The notes under the pieces were generated by a model. The model was not told where the DNA came from, did not search any database, and was given only the letters and a program-made list of their open reading frames with translations. DNA of 64,000 nucleotides from Branchiostoma floridae (taxonomy: Eukaryota; Chordata; Leptocardii; Amphioxiformes; Branchiostomatidae): positions 16,066,258 to 16,130,257 of the forward strand of contig NC_049996.1 of the NCBI RefSeq assembly GCF_000003815.2, written 5' to 3'. Position 1 is the stretch's first letter. Every line of letters begins with the position of its first letter. Below are positions 11,401 to 18,354 of this stretch, one piece after another. The translations under genes were made by a program, and so were the position numbers.

Positions 11401-14400
11401 CATCAACCTCACTTCCAGTCTGGATGTGTGACATAAGCTTTTGGTCATTTTAACTTGATGAGGATCAGAGGACTGATCGAAAGCTTGTTGGTATGCGCAT
11501 TATTTTGCGCACGGATGTAAAGTTTAAAATTGTAACATAACGTCACAGATGAACTTACATTCAAGTATTCACTTTCATTGTTACACAGTCAGACTCAGTA
11601 AAGGTATACTCTAGACTTAAGTCTTGTTTCGTTTCTACATAATAAAACCTGCACATTCACCTTTTTCACACAGCGCACNNNNNNNNNNNNNNNNNNNNNN
11701 NNNNNNNNNNNNNNNNNNNNNNNNNNNNNNNNNNNNNNNNNNNNNNNNNNNNNNNNNNNNNNNNNNNNNNNNNNNNNNNNNNNNNNNNNNNNNNNNNNNN
11801 NNNNNNNNNNNNNNNNNNNNNNNNNNNNNNNNNNNNNNNNNNNNNNNNNNNNNNNNNNNNNNNNNNNNNNNNNNNNNNNNNNNNNNNNNNNNNNNNNNNN
11901 NNNNNNNNNNNNNNNNNNNNNNNNNNNNNNNNNNNNNNNNNNNNNNNNNNNNNNNNNNNNNNNNNNNNNNNNNNNNNNNNNNNNNNNNNNNNNNNNNNNN
12001 NNNNNNNNNNNNNNNNNNNNNNNNNNNNNNNNNNNNNNNNNNNNNNNNNNNNNNNNNNNNNNNNNNNNNNNCTGTTCTAAAGAGGAATTTGCCAAAGAAA
12101 TACTAGTACATTAATCGATTTAATGGACTGAATACTTACAAAAGACTAAGTTGGTAGTCTTTCGTTTTTAGTGTCGTATTTAACGTACCCACAATTTATG
12201 TACTTCTTAGACAGAGTATACATAGTAACATTTTTGCAGATCATCTTGCCAACAATGAACAAAGTAGTTTTCAATTTACAATTTTTGTGTATTCCTTGTT
12301 GTAAATATCGTAGGGTCCGGAGGATAGGACGCTAGGGGGGGTTGAATCTACGTGTTACGGCGTCATAACCAACGTGGAACGGGGCCTTCTGATTGGTCCG
12401 CGGCGCCTGGCTATATGATAATACACAATAAAAACCTGTATAAAATAATGACTAAACAATACAAAATAAAAACCTGTAGAATATCGTCATCAACAAAAGT
12501 TCTCAAGGAAACAAAACAACATCTCATGAGTCATAAGGAGAAAGCAAAGAAAATCGTAAGAAATGAAAAGAAGAAGAAAAAGTCGCTGTCACAAAGAGGT
12601 TATGGGAACATCAAGGTCACATCAAGGTCACGTCCACGACTTGACTAGAGTCTTACGGATTCTTCTCCGTCGACTTCTTCCCCCGCATCTTCCAAGGCCT
12701 CAGCCTCGGAACCAGCCTCCTTAATTGACTCTTCGATATCTTCTTGAGGAGGAACAGAAGACGTGTCTGAAATAGCCTCTTTCGCTGAGTCGTCAGGAAT
12801 GCTGGTGTCTTCCTTGACCGAGGAAGTGTCCGAGTTGTGTTCCTTGACGGAAGAAGTGTCGGAAATTGTCTCCTTGACGTCGGCGAGCTCCTCCTTAGCG
12901 GAGGTGCTGCCCGTGTCTCCGACGGACGCAGCTTCCGAGGTGTCTTCTCGCGTGGAAACGGACACTTCCGACGCCGTGTCCTCCTTAAGGAGGGTTCCAA
13001 GGAGCAGCAGGAGCAAAGGAAGGTGTGCGTTAGAATAAGGAATAAGGCAAGAACTTTCACTTTCAGTAGGACAGACAAGAACTTTCACTTTCAATAGGTC
13101 AGGAAAGAACTTTCACTTTCAGTAGGACAGGAAAGAACTTTCACTTTCAACAGGACAGGAGAGAACTTTCACTTTCAACAGGACAGGCAAGAACTTTCAC
13201 TTTCAATAGGACAGGAAAGAACTTTCACTTTCAGTAGGACAGGCAAGAACTTTCACAGGCAAGAACTTTCACTTTCAATAGGGCAGGAAAGAACTTTCAC
13301 TTTCAATAGGACAGGAAAGAACTTTCCCTTTCAATAGGACAGGCAAGAACTTTCACTTTCAATAGGACAGGCAAGAACTTTCACTTTCAATGGGACAGGA
13401 AAGAACTTTCACTTTCAATGGGCCAGGAAAGAACTTTCACTTTCAATAGGGCAGGCAAGAACTTTCACTTTCAGTAGGACAGGCAAGAACTTTCACTTTC
13501 AATAGGACAGGAAAGAACTTTCCCTTTCAATAGGCCAGGAAAGAACTTTCACTTTCAGTAGGACAAGAAACAACTTTCACTTTCAATAGGACAAGCAATA
13601 ACTTTAACTTTTAATCGGACAGGCAAAAACTTTCACTTTCAATTGGACAGGCAAGAACTTTCACTTTCAATAGGAGAGGCAAGAAGAGTCTTTAAGTCAC
13701 AGCCAAGACGTCTTGACATCAACATTGAACAGTGTTAGTCACAGTGAGTCTATTATGGTATTTTAGAAAAGCTTGTTCAGGACAAAGTGTAGAATGAAAA
13801 AGAGACTTTGGAAACATCCTCAGTATAGCAACTGTACCTGGGTTCAGGTATGATATAACTAATGGTGAAGGACTGTTTTCAGGTGTTATTGACAATGTTT
13901 ACAATGTATTAGGGTTCTCACCAGGATTTTTTAAGGATCTTACTTCAGTGGTACAGGCATAAGCATTGTAGGGGGTCTGGGGTATTATCCCTCTGAAAAT
14001 GTTTGAATTTATAACTCTCAGAGATACCATTTTCTGCATTCTTAGAGCCAAGTTTAAGCATAGGGACCCAAATAAAAGCATAGGTGATACAAATTACAGC
14101 ACAGGAGGATACAAATCATAGCATAGGGCTATGACATAATGACAGGTGTTTTTTTTTTCTTTTAAGGTGTCCTTAACATGTTGTTGACAGTANNNNNNNN
14201 NNNNNNNNNNNNNNNNNNNNNNNNNNNNNNNNNNNNNNNNNNNNNNNNNNNNNNNNNNNNNNNNNNNNNNNNNNNNNNNNNNNNNNNNNNNNNNNNNNNN
14301 NNNNNNNNNNNNNNNNNNNNNNNNNNNNNNNNNNNNNNNNNNNNNNNNNNNNNNNNNNNNNNNNNNNNNNNNNNNNNNNNNNNNNNNNNNNNNNNNNNNN

Positions 14401-17302
14401 NNNNNNNNNNNNNNNNNNNNNNNNNNNNNNNNNNNNNNNNNNNNNNNNNNNNNNNNNNNNNNNNNNNNNNNNNNNNNNTTAATGGTTGAAATTTTTGTTT
14501 TCTGCAGTGCAAAACATATTTTTTTGTTTGCTTGATTGTTCCTACATTTTAGGGTGGTTAAAGAGTATGTTTTGTTTGTTTTAACATCAATGTTGTGTAT
14601 AACATGTGTTCACTCTTACCTCAGTGTAAAACATGTTTGTTTGTTTGTTTGTTTGTTCTTACCTCAGTGTTAGTGTAGAACATGTTTGTTTGTTTGTTTG
14701 CTCGTTCTTACCTCAGTGTTCGTGTAGAACATGTTTGTTTGTTTGTTTGTTTGTTCTTACCTCAGTGTTAGTGTAGAACATGTTTGTTTGTTTGTTTGCT
14801 CGTTCTTACCTCAGTGTTAGTGTAGAACATGTTTGTTTGTTTGTTTGTTTGTTCTTACATCAGTGTTAGTGTAGAACATGTTTGTTTGTTTGTTTGTTTG
14901 TTCTTACCTCAGTGTTAGTGTAGAACATGTTTGTTTGTTTGTTTGCTCGTTCTTACCTCAGTGTTAGTGTAGAACATGTTTGTTTGTTTGTTTGCTCGTT
15001 CTTACCTCAGTGTTCGTGTAGAACATGTTTGTTTGTTTGTTTGTTTGTTCTTACCTCAGTGTTAGTGTAGAACATGTTTGTTTGTTTGTTTGTTTGTTCT
15101 TACCTCAGTGTTAGTGTAGAACATGTTTGTTTGTTTGTTTGTTTGTTCTTACCTCAGTGTTAGTGTAGAACATGGTGAGTAGCTGCCCGTACGCCGTCTT
15201 CACTTTATTTTGTAAATCCTGGAAGTTGACTGGTCGGGGGACCTGGATTATTCTGGGGTGAGGAAAAAACAACAAACAAATAAATAAAACAGCTTCTCTC
15301 AAGTCTCATGACGACATGTATATGTTTCTTACATGTGTCTAACCTAAGGTTTTGAAATGATGGTGGAAGCAAAGGTCTGTTAAGGTTTCATCATTGTCTC
15401 ACTTATTTGGTAGTATGATGTTACGTATATATTGTTGTTCTTTGGTTTTGCTACAAAGAATTTTGTCCAACATTTTTAGTACTTATCTTGTAACTTTGAC
15501 TGAGATGATGCATATGAATTTTGAACAAGGTTTCCCTCCTGAGACACACTAAAAAGTGCCATATGGCAAATTGTTTTGCCCAGTGTATCTGTATCTGTAT
15601 CGATATAGCCGGTATATCCGCCCTTCAGCGTAACACACCAGCTTCAAACAAGCCAGTGAAACAAACAAGAGCGGTACCTTTTCTCCCCCTGGAACTCGAA
15701 CTTGACCCTGACATCAGTCTGTGAGGAGGATTTGGAGCTGGAATGCGACTTGTGCCAGGCCGACTGCTTCATGCCGGCAGCCAGGTCATTCTTGATGGAG
15801 TTCAAAGCCTCTTTTTCATCTGCAACAGACACAACAGCACACTTTTAATATTTGTTTTACACTTAAAGAAAACAATAAATACATGACAATGAAATATAAA
15901 AGAACATAAAAGTGCAAGGGAGGCCAGAGGTTTCTTCCCTTTAAGAACTTGTTACCATTTATATAAATTTTTTATTTTTTTTTTTTTTATTTACTTAGAG
16001 GTCACCGCAAAACAAGGCTCATGGAGCCACTCAAGCGTTTTGGGTTACATTACTGAATTGTGAAGAGAGATGTTTGTTTACCCTTAATTTAAACAGTTTC
16101 AGGCTGTACCCTGTGGGGAAGCAAGTCCGTGGAAGCTTATTCCATAGCGATGTTGTTCTAGGAAAAAAGCTCTGAGCGTGGAACTTCCTCCTGTTAGGTG
16201 GATTGTGTAGGAAAAAAGGATGATTTGTTTCCGTGGAAGTGGCTAAACGGGTTCTTGCTGTGAAGGTTCGTATTGAGGGCACAAGTGAATGAAGTTCTGC
16301 CGAGCATTTACCATGGAAGTACCGATAGAAAAGTGCTAGGCTAGCTACATCACGCCTTTGGGCCAATGGTTGTAGTGTGGCGAATAAGTCGCTGCCAACA
16401 ATGTTCCTTAACCGTTTTTGTACTCTATTGAGGCAGGTCAGGGAGTTCTGGGAGGCTCCAGCCCAAATGTGACAACAATATTCCATTTTGGGCCTTATCT
16501 GTGTCTTATATAGATAAAGAATAGCAGAGGGGGTAAGATATTTTCTGGTTCGGTACAAAGAGCCCACCATTTTCCCAGCTTCCTTGGCAACGGATTGAAT
16601 GTAACAATTCCACTTAAGATCAGGTGTAAATTTTAGGCCCAAGAGTCGCTCAAAGCATGGGGCTTCTTTTAGTAGAGTCCCACCCATTTGGACCGGTGGC
16701 AGGTTCGGATCGGATCTTTTATGATGGTACGAAAGAAGGTTTGTTTTTGAAGGGTTGAAGGTCACAAGCCACGTTTTGCCCCATTGAACTGTATGATCAA
16801 GGTCAGCAGAGAGATTAGCTGCAAGGGAGCGGTCATTACATCTCTTGGATGTGTGGCCAAATACTGAAGTGTCATCAGCATATATGTCGACAAATGATCT
16901 CAGTATATGATCAGGCAGATCATTTATGTAGATTAAAAATAATGTTGGACCGAGGATGGATCCTTGCGGTACTCCAGCATTGATGCTATGACATTCTGAT
17001 TTTTGACCATTTATAATGACCTTCAGAGATCTGCAGAACAGGAAGGATTTTATTGTTGCTAGAATCTTGCCGCAGATGCCATAGCTGGCAAGTTTATGCA
17101 GTAAACCTCTATGCCATACCTTGTCAATTAAACAAAAGAAATAAGTATGGATAATAAATACTATGTCAGAGGTTTTCCCACATAGAGACTCACAGTACTG
17201 TCCATGGCAACATTTTATTTAACAATTCGGAAAAGGAGAAGAACAAATAGGACAAATATACAAATGTATCATGGTGACGATAAAAGTTCTATACTGACCC
17301 AT
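182..17302 (-). CDS. MAP3K2/3: MAP3K2/MAP3K3-like MAP kinase kinase kinase (partial, 3' end outside window)
   Basis: Cytoplasmic Ser/Thr kinase of the MEKK2/3 family, which phosphorylates MAP2Ks (MEK5, MKK4/7) in the ERK5 and JNK pathways. Exons, in transcription order: 17302-17299, 15819-15678, 15252-15153, (gaps; candidate 12983-12657), 11071-10886, 10062-9995, 9567-9491, 7401-7306, 6881-6678, 3934-3786, 2620-2495, 1436-1307, 356-182. The joins tested keep the frame, with GT donors and AG acceptors. The N-terminus [10 protein letters not shown] and the block [13 protein letters not shown] are typical of MEKK2/3 before and into the PB1 domain; [19 protein letters not shown] and KTFPRTRR match its linker; the kinase has the glycine loop [12 protein letters not shown], the lysine in ALKQV, HRDIKGAN and the DFG loop. 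The end of PB1 is missing, probably in the 11679-12071 or 14193-14478 gaps. The kinase C-lobe after ADIW lies beyond the window. I cannot decide between MAP3K2 and MAP3K3; a pre-duplication single orthologue is likely. Confidence 0.93.
388..745 (+). repeat. SINE-like dispersed repeat in a MAP3K2/3 intron
   Basis: The segment with CACCCGGATGGAGG, CCGTATCAGCCACA and TCATTCACCCGGACG recurs at 22550-22745 with the same order of blocks. The opening part (CCCTCGG, ATGGAGGTCC, GTG, then GAGAGCCA) also resembles the tail of the tRNA-like element at 17400-17720. It is best read as a SINE family member; the coding appearance of its frames is not supported. Confidence 0.55.
820..1300 (-). repeat. boundary minisatellite: HRD-exon donor, compound units
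   Basis: A short unit of about 19 bp (GCAGATATCATGTTGCTAT on the plus strand) is repeated, and three larger units near 936-960, 1088-1112 and 1224-1248 reproduce the 3' end of the exon at 1307-1436, including codons VHRDIK and the donor AAAG|GTACG. Copies lie in the intron downstream of the real donor. Confidence 0.88.
1307..1436 (-). CDS. MAP3K2/3: MAP3K2/3 kinase exon: catalytic HRD loop
   Basis: Encodes [20 protein letters not shown], then [18 protein letters not shown] and HRDIK plus one base. It contains the HRD aspartate. The acceptor is TTGTAG and the donor AAAG|GTATG. The hinge joins as MEYMPG+GSVKDQ, identical in layout to vertebrate MEKK2/3. Confidence 0.95.
1520..1780 (+). repeat. 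(TG)n microsatellite
   Basis: Near-continuous TGTGTG with short interruptions. Similar TG-rich blocks separate the donor copies up to 2470. No gene is expected here. Confidence 0.9.
1780..2490 (-). repeat. boundary minisatellite: hinge-exon donor (six copies) in GT-rich DNA
   Basis: Six copies (near 1786, 1901, 2011, 2151, 2271, 2366) reproduce about 42 bases of the end of the exon at 2495-2620 (codons [11 protein letters not shown]) plus the donor GTGAGT. They are separated by long (TG)n-rich simple sequence, spaced about 95-140 bp. All lie in the intron downstream of the true donor. Confidence 0.9.
2495..2620 (-). CDS. MAP3K2/3: MAP3K2/3 kinase exon: C-helix to hinge
   Basis: Forty-two codons: [20 protein letters not shown], then [20 protein letters not shown] and PG. 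It carries the C-helix glutamate and the hinge MEYMPG. The acceptor is a tandem NAGNAG (ACAGCAG), so a variant with one extra Gln (start 2623) is possible; the family consensus (SKEV) favours the second AG. Both edges of this exon have been copied into the flanking introns. Confidence 0.95.
2622..3775 (-). repeat. boundary minisatellite: acceptor of the C-helix exon, ~30 copies
   Basis: Roughly thirty units of 28-40 bp read, on the minus strand, TTGTGCAGCAGGAAGTGAAAG and variants: polypyrimidine/TG-rich stretch, NAGNAG acceptor and the first codons of the exon at 2495-2620. A longer copy at 3215-3260 also includes codons for ALECEIQ. All lie in the intron upstream of the true acceptor. Confidence 0.9.
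3786..3934 (-). CDS. MAP3K2/3: MAP3K2/3 kinase exon: glycine loop and catalytic lysine
   Basis: Encodes [20 protein letters not shown], then [20 protein letters not shown] and [10 protein letters not shown]. It contains the nucleotide-binding loop GQGAFGQV and the lysine of strand 3 (ALKQV). The acceptor is TTCCACAG and the donor AAG|GTCAGT, phase 0 out. Confidence 0.95.
4085..4600. other. MAP3K2/3 intron, no gene seen
   Basis: Intron between the exons ending at 3934 and 6678. AT-rich unique-looking sequence; no conserved frame or repeat recognised. Confidence 0.5.
4610..5345 (-). repeat. ~75-bp tandem repeat with donor-like motif
   Basis: About nine imperfect copies of a unit containing GCTAGCCTAGGGGGTCTC, TACTGACAGACTTACCCTC and CAACACTCATCACGC. 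On the minus strand each unit holds GAGGGTAAGTCTGTCA, which resembles a strong 5' splice site, but I find no conserved exon from which it derives. Confidence 0.8.
5780..6060. mobile_element. dispersed repeat with inverted ends
   Basis: An inverted repeat (CTTCCAACACAAAGG near 5970 and CCTTTGTGTTGGAA near 6020, extended by GTACAATGC/GCATTGTAC) sits in a segment whose ATATTGCAGTTTGAAACCAC block recurs near 58235. It is probably a non-autonomous element fragment. Confidence 0.45.
6085..6372. mobile_element. MITE, TGAATGTAAGTTCATC family (copy 1, right end disrupted)
   Basis: The left end TGAATGTAAGTTCATCTGTG and internal blocks (AACATTATGTTACAATT, GGATCAGAGGACTGATCGAA, AGCTTGTTGGTA) match the complete copy at 11270-11563. 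The right terminal repeat is missing where another hairpin element begins at about 6378, suggesting nested insertion. Confidence 0.7.
6378..6578. mobile_element. hairpin MITE with ~55-bp inverted ends
   Basis: The ends CATAATTCCACCAGGTG, TACCGCCACCTCAAAAAAC (left) and GTTTTTTGAGGTGGCGGTA, CACCTGGTGGAATTATG (right) form long inverted repeats, continued inward by ATAGAGG...CCTCTAT. No coding capacity. Confidence 0.8.
6678..6881 (-). CDS. MAP3K2/3: MAP3K2/3 linker exon (KTFPRTRR) before the kinase domain
   Basis: Encodes [20 protein letters not shown], then a Ser-rich stretch coded by GCT/AGC runs, and ends [10 protein letters not shown]. Human MAP3K2/3 has RKTFPR and a Ser-rich segment at the same place. 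The acceptor is CTCCGCAG. Two donors stand nine bases apart (AGAT|GTAAGTCAT|GTAAGTTC). The first joins in frame to SPRAPTNWR. Confidence 0.9.
6885..7040 (-). repeat. degenerate repeats upstream of the KTFPRTRR exon
   Basis: Three or four copies of a 35-40-bp unit (TTATACAGGTTCTGGAGCAGAAAA and variants) lie immediately upstream of the acceptor at 6882. The GGGGCAGAAAA part resembles the acceptor flank GCGGAGAAAAA, so a boundary origin is possible but weaker than elsewhere. Confidence 0.55.
7306..7401 (-). CDS. MAP3K2/3: MAP3K2/3 linker exon (KGGTYPRR)
   Basis: Encodes [19 protein letters not shown], then [14 protein letters not shown]. The motif GKGGTYPRR is diagnostic of MEKK2/3. The acceptor is CTGCCCAG and the donor ACG|GTGAG. 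Acceptor-plus-exon copies lie in the upstream intron near 7500 and 7600. Confidence 0.9.
7402..7860 (-). repeat. acceptor copies of the KGGTYPRR exon within (ATCA)n repeats
   Basis: Copies of the acceptor plus exon start (TGCCCAG/AACACGAGCTGGCCCATG and variants) occur near 7500-7525 and 7592-7630, with a further remnant near 7855. They are embedded in (ATCA)n simple repeats in the intron upstream of the real acceptor at 7402. Confidence 0.8.
7955..8110 (+). repeat. short tandem repeat (~34 bp)
   Basis: Four to five imperfect copies of ACACCCAGAATGCACCAGG with GGCA(A/C)TGT between them. Intronic; no coding signal. Confidence 0.7.
8925..9305 (-). repeat. dispersed repeat, 'agcatagggg' family
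   Basis: The blocks GTTCTCGCCAGGATTT, GCATTGTAGGGGGTCTGGG and repeated ATCACAGCATAGGGGCC recur at 13910-14130 and partly at 52020-52110 (CTAGCCAGGATTTCATTTTAGCATAG) and 53360-53440. It is an interspersed repeat of unknown class. Confidence 0.6.
9491..9567 (-). CDS. MAP3K2/3: MAP3K2/3 linker exon (Ser/Arg-rich)
   Basis: Encodes [20 protein letters not shown] and then DEFLG. The split serine codon (AG + T) joins exactly to the preceding exon. The acceptor is TGCCAG and the donor GCG|GTAAGT. RTKSSS could be a phosphorylation site of the 14-3-3 type, but that is inference. Confidence 0.85.
9995..10062 (-). CDS. MAP3K2/3: MAP3K2/3 linker exon (SSPENSGS)
   Basis: Encodes [20 protein letters not shown] and the following RL. 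The SSPENSGS block matches the human MAP3K2/3 linker. The acceptor is TTCTAG and the donor AAG|GTACGG; it starts in phase 0 and leaves two bases of a codon. Confidence 0.87.
10575..10885 (-). repeat. two partial copies of the [11 protein letters not shown] exon with donor
   Basis: A copy at about 10718-10812 reproduces codons [31 protein letters not shown] and the donor GAG|GTAAGG. A shorter copy at about 10582-10652 has one base deleted in the codons for TFIPE, which shifts its frame. Unit spacing is about 165 bp, with a shared spacer (GACATTAGAAATAAGACACT). No full acceptor is seen for either copy, so they look like decoy donors rather than alternative exons. Confidence 0.88.
10886..11071 (-). 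CDS. MAP3K2/3: MAP3K2/3 linker exon with [11 protein letters not shown] motif
   Basis: Sixty-two codons, phase 0 to 0. The acceptor is CTCCCACAG and the donor GAG|GTAAGG. It encodes a basic stretch ([12 protein letters not shown]), then [29 protein letters not shown] and SLDSE, matching the conserved linker of MAP3K2 ([14 protein letters not shown] and EGEFIPES). The 3' part and donor are duplicated twice in the following intron. Confidence 0.9.
11270..11563. mobile_element. MITE, TGAATGTAAGTTCATC family (complete copy)
   Basis: Inverted ends TGAATGTAAGTTCATCTATGAC and GTCACAGATGAACTTACATTCA with an internally palindromic body (CATCCGTACACAAA ... GCGCACGGATG; ACCAACAAGCTT ... AAGCTTGTTGGTA). 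It is preceded by GAATGAATGAAGACCTTTATTTA, a motif that also flanks other insertions (51285-51310). Confidence 0.85.
11679..12071. other. assembly gap (393 N)
   Basis: Run of N. It falls between the PB1 exon and the linker exon of MAP3K2/3 and may hide the missing PB1 C-terminal exon. Confidence 0.99.
12657..12983 (-). CDS. candidate Ser/Glu/Asp-rich exon in the MAP3K2/3 locus
   Basis: An open stretch of 109 codons, phase 0 at both ends, begins after a pyrimidine-rich acceptor CTCCTTAAG and ends at the donor TCC|GTAAGA. The product is acidic, with imperfect repeats of SDTSSVKE. Length, phase and strand would fit between the PB1 exon and the 11071 exon, but vertebrate MEKK2/3 has no such segment that I recall, and the acceptor is the less favoured AAG. 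It may be a lineage-specific linker exon or a non-coding repeat-derived frame. Confidence 0.35.
13030..13690 (-). repeat. 28-bp tandem repeat upstream of the candidate acidic exon
   Basis: About 22 units of AAGAACTTTCACTTTCAA/TAGGACAGG. On the minus strand each unit reads CCTATTGAAAGTGAAAGTTC. The last unit merges into the sequence 40-50 bp upstream of the candidate acceptor at 12983. The AGTGAAAG element is shared with the repeat at 2622-3775. Confidence 0.9.
13910..14135 (-). repeat. dispersed repeat, second copy of the 8925-9305 family
   Basis: Shares GTTCTCACCAGGATTTT, GCATTGTAGGGGGTCTGGG and the tail of repeated AGCATAGGGACC with the copy at 8925-9305. Confidence 0.6.
14193..14478. other. 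assembly gap (286 N)
   Basis: Run of N inside the MAP3K2/3 intron following the PB1 exon. Confidence 0.99.
14600..15150 (-). repeat. boundary minisatellite: PB1-exon donor, 49-bp unit x ~11
   Basis: Regular 49-bp units. On the minus strand each has CTACACTAACACTGAG|GTAAGAAC, that is the last 16 bases of the exon at 15153-15252 plus its donor, followed by a CAAACAAACAAA-rich spacer. The period is nearly constant and most units are almost identical, so the array is young. One unit has the donor changed to GATGTAAG. Confidence 0.93.
15153..15252 (-). CDS. MAP3K2/3: MAP3K2/3 exon 3: PB1 domain core
   Basis: Encodes [18 protein letters not shown] followed by [16 protein letters not shown], the middle of the PB1 fold that pairs MEKK2/3 with MEK5. 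The acceptor is CACCCCAG. The donor GAG|GTAAGAAC is the first of about twelve copies of the same donor downstream (see the repeat at 14605-15150). It ends in phase 0, so the missing PB1 exon must start in phase 0. Confidence 0.9.
15678..15819 (-). CDS. MAP3K2/3: MAP3K2/3 exon 2: N-terminus and start of PB1
   Basis: Encodes [19 protein letters not shown], a Ser-rich spacer and [12 protein letters not shown]. The acceptor is TTGCAG and the donor AAG|GTACC. The phase fits both neighbours. This matches the human family pattern, in which the conserved N-terminal helix is followed by the first PB1 strand. Confidence 0.9.
15968..17130 (-). mobile_element. 5'-truncated non-LTR retrotransposon (LINE, CR1/Jockey-like reverse transcriptase)
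   Basis: A single uninterrupted frame from about 17126 to the stop near 16031 encodes the C-terminal half of a reverse transcriptase. It has [12 protein letters not shown], the motif [20 protein letters not shown], the catalytic IYADD (about 16874-16890), [10 protein letters not shown], and the typical tail [17 protein letters not shown] and LNRVQKRL. The 5' part, with endonuclease and the first RT motifs, is missing. After the stop comes a short 3' UTR and a poly(A)-like tract at 15968-16000. The element sits in MAP3K2/3 intron 1 in the same orientation as the host gene. The absence of frameshifts or stops suggests recent insertion. Assignment to a clade would need a phylogeny. Confidence 0.88.
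17299..17302 (-). CDS. MAP3K2/3: MAP3K2/3 coding exon 1: start codon plus one base
   Basis: Only four coding bases, ATG G, precede a donor (G|GTCAGT). Joined to exon 2 they give [10 protein letters not shown], matching the known family start. The 5' UTR part of this exon probably begins at an AG near 17346-17356 (CTCCCCACAG or the next AG 10 bases on). An upstream out-of-frame ATG at 17337 opens a 13-codon reading frame ([13 protein letters not shown]) whose stop is formed across the splice junction and overlaps the main start. Confidence 0.8.
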
Positions 17303-17399
17303 GGTAATGGTGATGGCTGTCTGTTGTGTCGCTCATCAATCTTCAGACCTGTTTAGACCTGTGGGGAGACAAACATCGACAAACTTCAGTTAACATGGA

Positions 17400-17720
17400 A
17401 GCTTATCTGTGTGCCACACAATCTCACCGTGTGGTGCAATCGGCGGGGTGTTCGGTTCACAACCCAGACGTTCTGGGTTCGAATCCGATGACGTGCCACA
17501 GATCTTGTGCCCTTGGGAAAGGCACTTACACGACTTTCCTCACTTCACTCAGGTGAAAATAAGTACCTAGCTTCAGTTAGGGGCCGTCCCTCGGATAATG
17601 GAGGTCCTGTGTTTGAAGAGAGCCACAACTCAAGCACGTTACAGAACCCACCGCACTTGTCGAAAAGAGTAGGGGACCTTCCCGGTGTGAGAGGGTCAAA
17701 TAAGACTGTTCAGTAGAAAC
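17400..17720 (+). repeat. tRNA-derived SINE
   Basis: A tRNA-like head with a B-box-like GGTTCGAATCC (near 17477) is followed by the tail TTGTGCCCTTGGGAAAGGCA. The same tail motif follows the tRNA-like head at 62810-62990. It lies upstream of the MAP3K2/3 start. Confidence 0.65.
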
Positions 17721-17866
17721 CTGGTGTGTTATACCTTAAGGCAGTTTACTGGGTGTGCAAAAAAACAAACAAAAACAAAACCGTCGTTTTGGAACGTCGT
17801 GACAAAGTCAAAATACTTGACACTGAACATGACTACTTTTTATGGTGTATAACTTAAGGGAGGCCA

Positions 17867-18080
17867 TATACTGTATATGCAGAACTATTTGCAGTGGTTT
17901 TATGCTTGCAGTTTTCACATTGCCAATTCGCCACAAACTTAAAACCACCGTGAACATTTGAACTGTAAGTAAGAGACCACAGTGCACGGCACTACTGCTA
18001 ACTTAAAACCATCACGGACGGTCCTTTTTTCCGCTACCACGAAATTAAATCCCTGAGAACTAAATTGTATTCATAGTATA
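17867..18080. mobile_element. MITE, 'CGCGGT' family (decayed copy)
   Basis: Ends TACTGTATATGCAGAA and a degenerate right end, with internal CCACCGTGAACATTTG and GTAAGAGACCACAGTGCA blocks. Better preserved copies are at 21391-21587, 47943-48154 and 51348-51559. Confidence 0.7.
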
Positions 18081-18354
18081 TCAGGTCAGGGCACTCCAGC
18101 CATCACTGAACAGAGACGGTGGGCGTTCGACACGTATTCACAAAGTCATGTGTTAATTTCACCAAGTGTTCATAACTATCTTGACTTAATGTTCTAAAGT
18201 GATCAGTCATCAGTATTGATCCTGAAGAAGGCAACAGTAGTGGTTAAAGTTTGATCCGTGTACACTTTTGTGTTGGCAGAAAGTTTAGCAAATTGTACTA
18301 TAAACTTCAGTTAAACTGACAGGTCCTGATGCCTACTGCTCTGACTCTACAAAA

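Noticed and set aside
17400..17480. Functional tRNA gene
   Set aside because: Only the B-box region is tRNA-like; the acceptor stem does not pair and the element has a SINE tail.
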